Positions 61,936 to 64,000 of a stretch of 64,000 nt of DNA are shown in pieces. The notes beneath the pieces are model-generated. The model worked only from the letters and a program-made list of their open reading frames with translations, did no database searches and was not told the origin of the DNA. Positions within the stretch are counted from its first letter, which is position 1, and each line of letters opens with the position of its first letter. Source of the stretch: an uncultured Pelagibacteraceae bacterium (GTDB lineage Bacteria; Pseudomonadota; Alphaproteobacteria; Pelagibacterales; Pelagibacteraceae); the NCBI GenBank assembly GCA_902603555.1, contig CACKVD010000001.1, forward strand, positions 43,785 to 107,784. Reading direction: 5' to 3'. Made by a program: the position numbers and the translations under genes.

Positions 61936-62829
61936 TTATATTAATTTAGCACATGATTGATGTAAAAAAGAGTGCAATTCAACAAGTTTATTAAAATCTT
62001 TATTATATCCGCCACCTAAAACTCCACATAACGGAATACCTTTTGAAAAAAAATTTTGAGTTACTATTTCATCTCTTTTTTTAATTCCCTCGTCTGAAAT
62101 GTTTAATTTACCTAAACGATCGTTGAAATGAACATCAACACCAGCAATATAAAAGACATAATCAAAATTTTCTTGATTTAGCTGATTTAAATAAAATTTA
62201 AGTACCTTTAAGTATTCTTTATCTTCCATATTATCATTTAGTTCTACATCAAGATCACTAATTGATTTTTTTGCAGGATAATTAGATTTGGAATGCATAC
62301 TAAAAGTAAATACATTTTTATTATCTTTAAATATTTCAGAGTTACCGTTACCTTGATGAACATCTAAATCAACAATTAAAATTCTTCCAGCTAATCCACG
62401 ATCAAGTAAATACTGGGCAGCGACTGCTACATCATTAAATACACAATAACCCGCGCCTCCATCAAAGTTTGCATGATGACTTCCACCAGCAGTATTGCAA
62501 GCAAGACCATATTTGATTGCAAGTTTTGAAGCTAGAACTGTTCCACCTGTTGCAACTAAAGATCTTTGGACAACACTATCAACTAACGGAAAACCAATCT
62601 TTTTAATACCATTTTCATCTAAAGTTTTATTCTTAATGTTTTTAATGTAATTTTCGGAATGAGCTCTTTTTAATGTTTCTTCTGAGCATTGATAAGGCTC
62701 ATGGAATTTTTTAACAATTTTCTTTTTTATTAAATAATTAGCGAGTTCACCAAATTTTTCTATTGGAAATTTATGATCATCACCAATTTTTGCAAAATAA
62801 TCTTTATGATTCACAACAGGTAAATCCAT
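61936..62829 (-). CDS. Histone deacetylase-family Zn hydrolase
   Basis: The 297-residue protein has the HDAC-fold catalytic residues: AGGSHHANFDGGAGYCVFND near 114-133 with the tandem His, the Zn ligands in VDLDVHQGNGN near 153-163, and the distal Asp and Tyr region IAGVDVHFNDRLG near 228-240 and LGGGYN near 272-277. Bacterial members deacetylate polyamines or other small amides, or lysine. The substrate is unknown. The start is 2 bases downstream of the dehydrogenase gene. Confidence 0.85.
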   Translation of the reverse strand: MDLPVVNHKDYFAKIGDDHKFPIEKFGELANYLIKKKIVKKFHEPYQCSEETLKRAHSENYIKNIKNKTLDENGIKKIGFPLVDSVVQRSLVATGGTVLASKLAIKYGLACNTAGGSHHANFDGGAGYCVFNDVAVAAQYLLDRGLAGRILIVDLDVHQGNGNSEIFKDNKNVFTFSMHSKSNYPAKKSISDLDVELNDNMEDKEYLKVLKFYLNQLNQENFDYVFYIAGVDVHFNDRLGKLNISDEGIKKRDEIVTQNFFSKGIPLCGVLGGGYNKDFNKLVELHSFLHQSCAKLI

Positions 62830-62831
62830 TT

Positions 62832-63782
62832 TTATTCAATAATACGAATTGGTTTACCATTAACACAGCTCTCTAATCCTTCAATCATTTGATTATAATA
62901 GATGCCGTAATTTTCTGTTGTCACATATCCAATATGTGGAGTTAATAATGCATTAGGTAAAAATCTTAATTTATTATTTTCTGGTAAAGGCTCCTTTTCA
63001 TATACGTCTAATCCTGCTCCTGCAATTTCATTTGTTGATAAAGCAATTATCAAATCATCTTCATTTATTATTGGACCTCTAGATGTGTTTATTAAAAAAG
63101 CAGTTTTTTTCATTTTATCCATCTCTTTAATAGTAATACAATTTTTGTATCTTTCTCCTCCTTGGACATGGATAGATAAAAAATCAGATGATTTTATTAA
63201 ATCTTCTTTGCTACATGGAAGCACATCTAATTCTTTGCAGGTATCTAAATTCAAGTTTTCACTCCACGCCATAACTTGCATACCAAAGGCTTTACCAATT
63301 TTAGCAACTTGAGAACCTACTCTGCCTAATCCAATTAAGCCTAAAATTTTTCCTTTTAATTCAATTCCTAAGGTTGTTTGCCAATAGCCTTGATACATAT
63401 TATCGATTTCTTCTTTCAAATTTCTTGCAAGACCCAATATTAAAGCCCAAGTTAGTTCAGGAGTGGGATGTATATTAGAATCTGTTCCACAAACAATGAT
63501 TTTTCTTTTTTTTGCAGCCTCAAGATCAATTGATCTATTTCTTAAACCACTCGTGATGATGAATTTTAATTTGCTTAAGTTATCAATTAAATTTTTTGTC
63601 ATTGGTGTTCTTTCCCGCATTATCAATAAGGCTTCAAAATCAGCTAATTGATCTATGGCATCTGCTTCGTCAATAAATGGTTTGCTAAAAATTTTAAATT
63701 CGTATTTTCCAGATAGTTTTTCTAAATCCACAAATTGTTGTGAAACATTTTGATAATCATCTAATATAGCAACCTTAAGCAT
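62832..63782 (-). CDS. D-isomer-specific 2-hydroxyacid dehydrogenase
   Basis: The 316-residue protein has the NAD-binding loop LGLIGLGRVGSQVAKIGKAF near 146-165, the catalytic Arg region INTSRGPIINEDDL near 230-243, the Glu in AGLDVYEKEPLP near 255-266 and the His in LLTPHIGYVT near 278-287. It reduces 2-keto acids to D-2-hydroxyacids or the reverse. Glyoxylate/hydroxypyruvate-type, D-lactate-type and phosphoglycerate-type roles all fit. The start overlaps the end of the DMT transporter gene by 8 bases. Confidence 0.87.
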   Translation of the reverse strand: MLKVAILDDYQNVSQQFVDLEKLSGKYEFKIFSKPFIDEADAIDQLADFEALLIMRERTPMTKNLIDNLSKLKFIITSGLRNRSIDLEAAKKRKIIVCGTDSNIHPTPELTWALILGLARNLKEEIDNMYQGYWQTTLGIELKGKILGLIGLGRVGSQVAKIGKAFGMQVMAWSENLNLDTCKELDVLPCSKEDLIKSSDFLSIHVQGGERYKNCITIKEMDKMKKTAFLINTSRGPIINEDDLIIALSTNEIAGAGLDVYEKEPLPENNKLRFLPNALLTPHIGYVTTENYGIYYNQMIEGLESCVNGKPIRIIE

Positions 63783-64000
63783 TTTTAATTTCCTTATTTG
63801 ATAAAAATAAACCTAATATAATTAAAATTGCACCAATCAAGTGAAAAAATTGAAATTGTTCTTTATAAAAAAATATTGCCATTATTGTACTAAATAGAGG
63901 TATTAAAGATAAGAAAATTCCTGCTCGATTAGCTCCAATAATAGAAACAGCTCCTGCCCAACAATAATAAGAACCTATACTTGGGAATAGGGCGAGAAAA
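63775..64000 (-). CDS. EamA/DMT-superfamily transporter, C-terminal part (partial)
   Basis: The N-terminal part lies beyond the right edge; 74 codons are visible before the stop at 63777-63775. The segment ANRAGIFLSLIPLFSTIMAI followed by a basic loop and a final helix (LIGAILIILGLFLS) is the last pair of helices of an EamA repeat. The stop overlaps the hydroxyacid dehydrogenase start by 8 bases, so both share a transcript. The substrate is unknown. Confidence 0.75.
   Translation of the reverse strand, partial: FLALFPSIGSYYCWAGAVSIIGANRAGIFLSLIPLFSTIMAIFFYKEQFQFFHLIGAILIILGLFLSNKEIKNA

Noticed and set aside
1-64000. tRNA, rRNA, CRISPR, insertion sequences, prophage or a replication origin
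   Set aside because: No cloverleaf, repeat-spacer array, transposase, integrase or clustered DnaA boxes were recognised by eye; gaps are short and mostly explained by promoters and hairpins.

Overview
The window is a gene-dense, very AT-rich stretch with short intergenic gaps (none above 300 bases; the longest is 27710-27899), many 1-14 base gene overlaps, and a gene set dominated by uptake and oxidation of small nitrogenous compounds. This points to a streamlined marine alphaproteobacterium of the SAR11 / Pelagibacterales type. That assignment is an inference from gene content, base composition and compactness; there is no rRNA here to confirm it. I saw no tRNA, rRNA, insertion sequence, CRISPR array, prophage or integrase.

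Region 1 (1-15.1 kb) is a methylated-amine locus. A TMAO/betaine-type binding protein (cut by the window edge) diverges from a TMAO demethylase-like protein (Tdm: DUF1989 plus GcvT). Downstream are a winged-helix-like protein, an FAD oxidoreductase, a glutamine-synthetase-family ligase, the three glutamate-synthase-like proteins GlxB/C/D (MgsA/B/C of N-methylglutamate synthase), a small unknown protein, an Amt transporter with two single-helix small proteins, a second GlnT-type ligase, a diaminopropionate-ammonia-lyase-like PLP enzyme and an unknown protein. The likely flow is TMAO to dimethylamine plus formaldehyde, and methylamine nitrogen through gamma-glutamylmethylamide and N-methylglutamate.

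Region 2 (15.1-22.6 kb, minus strand) is housekeeping: YjbQ, ZapE-type ATPase, a cupin-like protein, BamB with a YfgM-like TPR partner, aconitase, a LysE exporter and CsaA. Region 3 (22.6-30.3 kb) holds an ArgE-type deacetylase, an allantoin catabolic set (PuuE, allantoicase, ureidoglycolate lyase) facing an NCS1 permease, and an aldehyde dehydrogenase with a guanidino hydrolase. A secreted HExxH protein and an anchored cyclophilin follow.

Region 4 (31.7-45.4 kb) has two divergent operons. The minus operon encodes a EutA-like racemase-family protein, a DoeA/EutD-like M24 hydrolase, a PotADBC-type importer and a bifunctional beta-oxidation protein. The plus operon encodes a luciferase-like monooxygenase, an AA_synth/DUF1185 protein, an alpha/beta hydrolase, an aldehyde dehydrogenase and an EamA transporter. 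Together they look like a catabolic locus for an undefined N-containing compound.

Region 5 (45.5-58.9 kb) is an amino-acid transport block: two Liv-type ABC systems, AzlCD, a LysE exporter, a ProC-like reductase and a GlaH/CsiD glutarate 2-hydroxylase, mostly in one co-directional run. Intrinsic-terminator-like hairpins separate binding-protein genes from permease genes in two systems, and one sits directly before a lysE start codon. Region 6 (59-64 kb) includes a TIGR03643 protein, glutaredoxin, a minimal inverse-autotransporter barrel followed by a small secreted protein, MsrB, a histone-deacetylase-family hydrolase, a 2-hydroxyacid dehydrogenase and the end of a DMT transporter.
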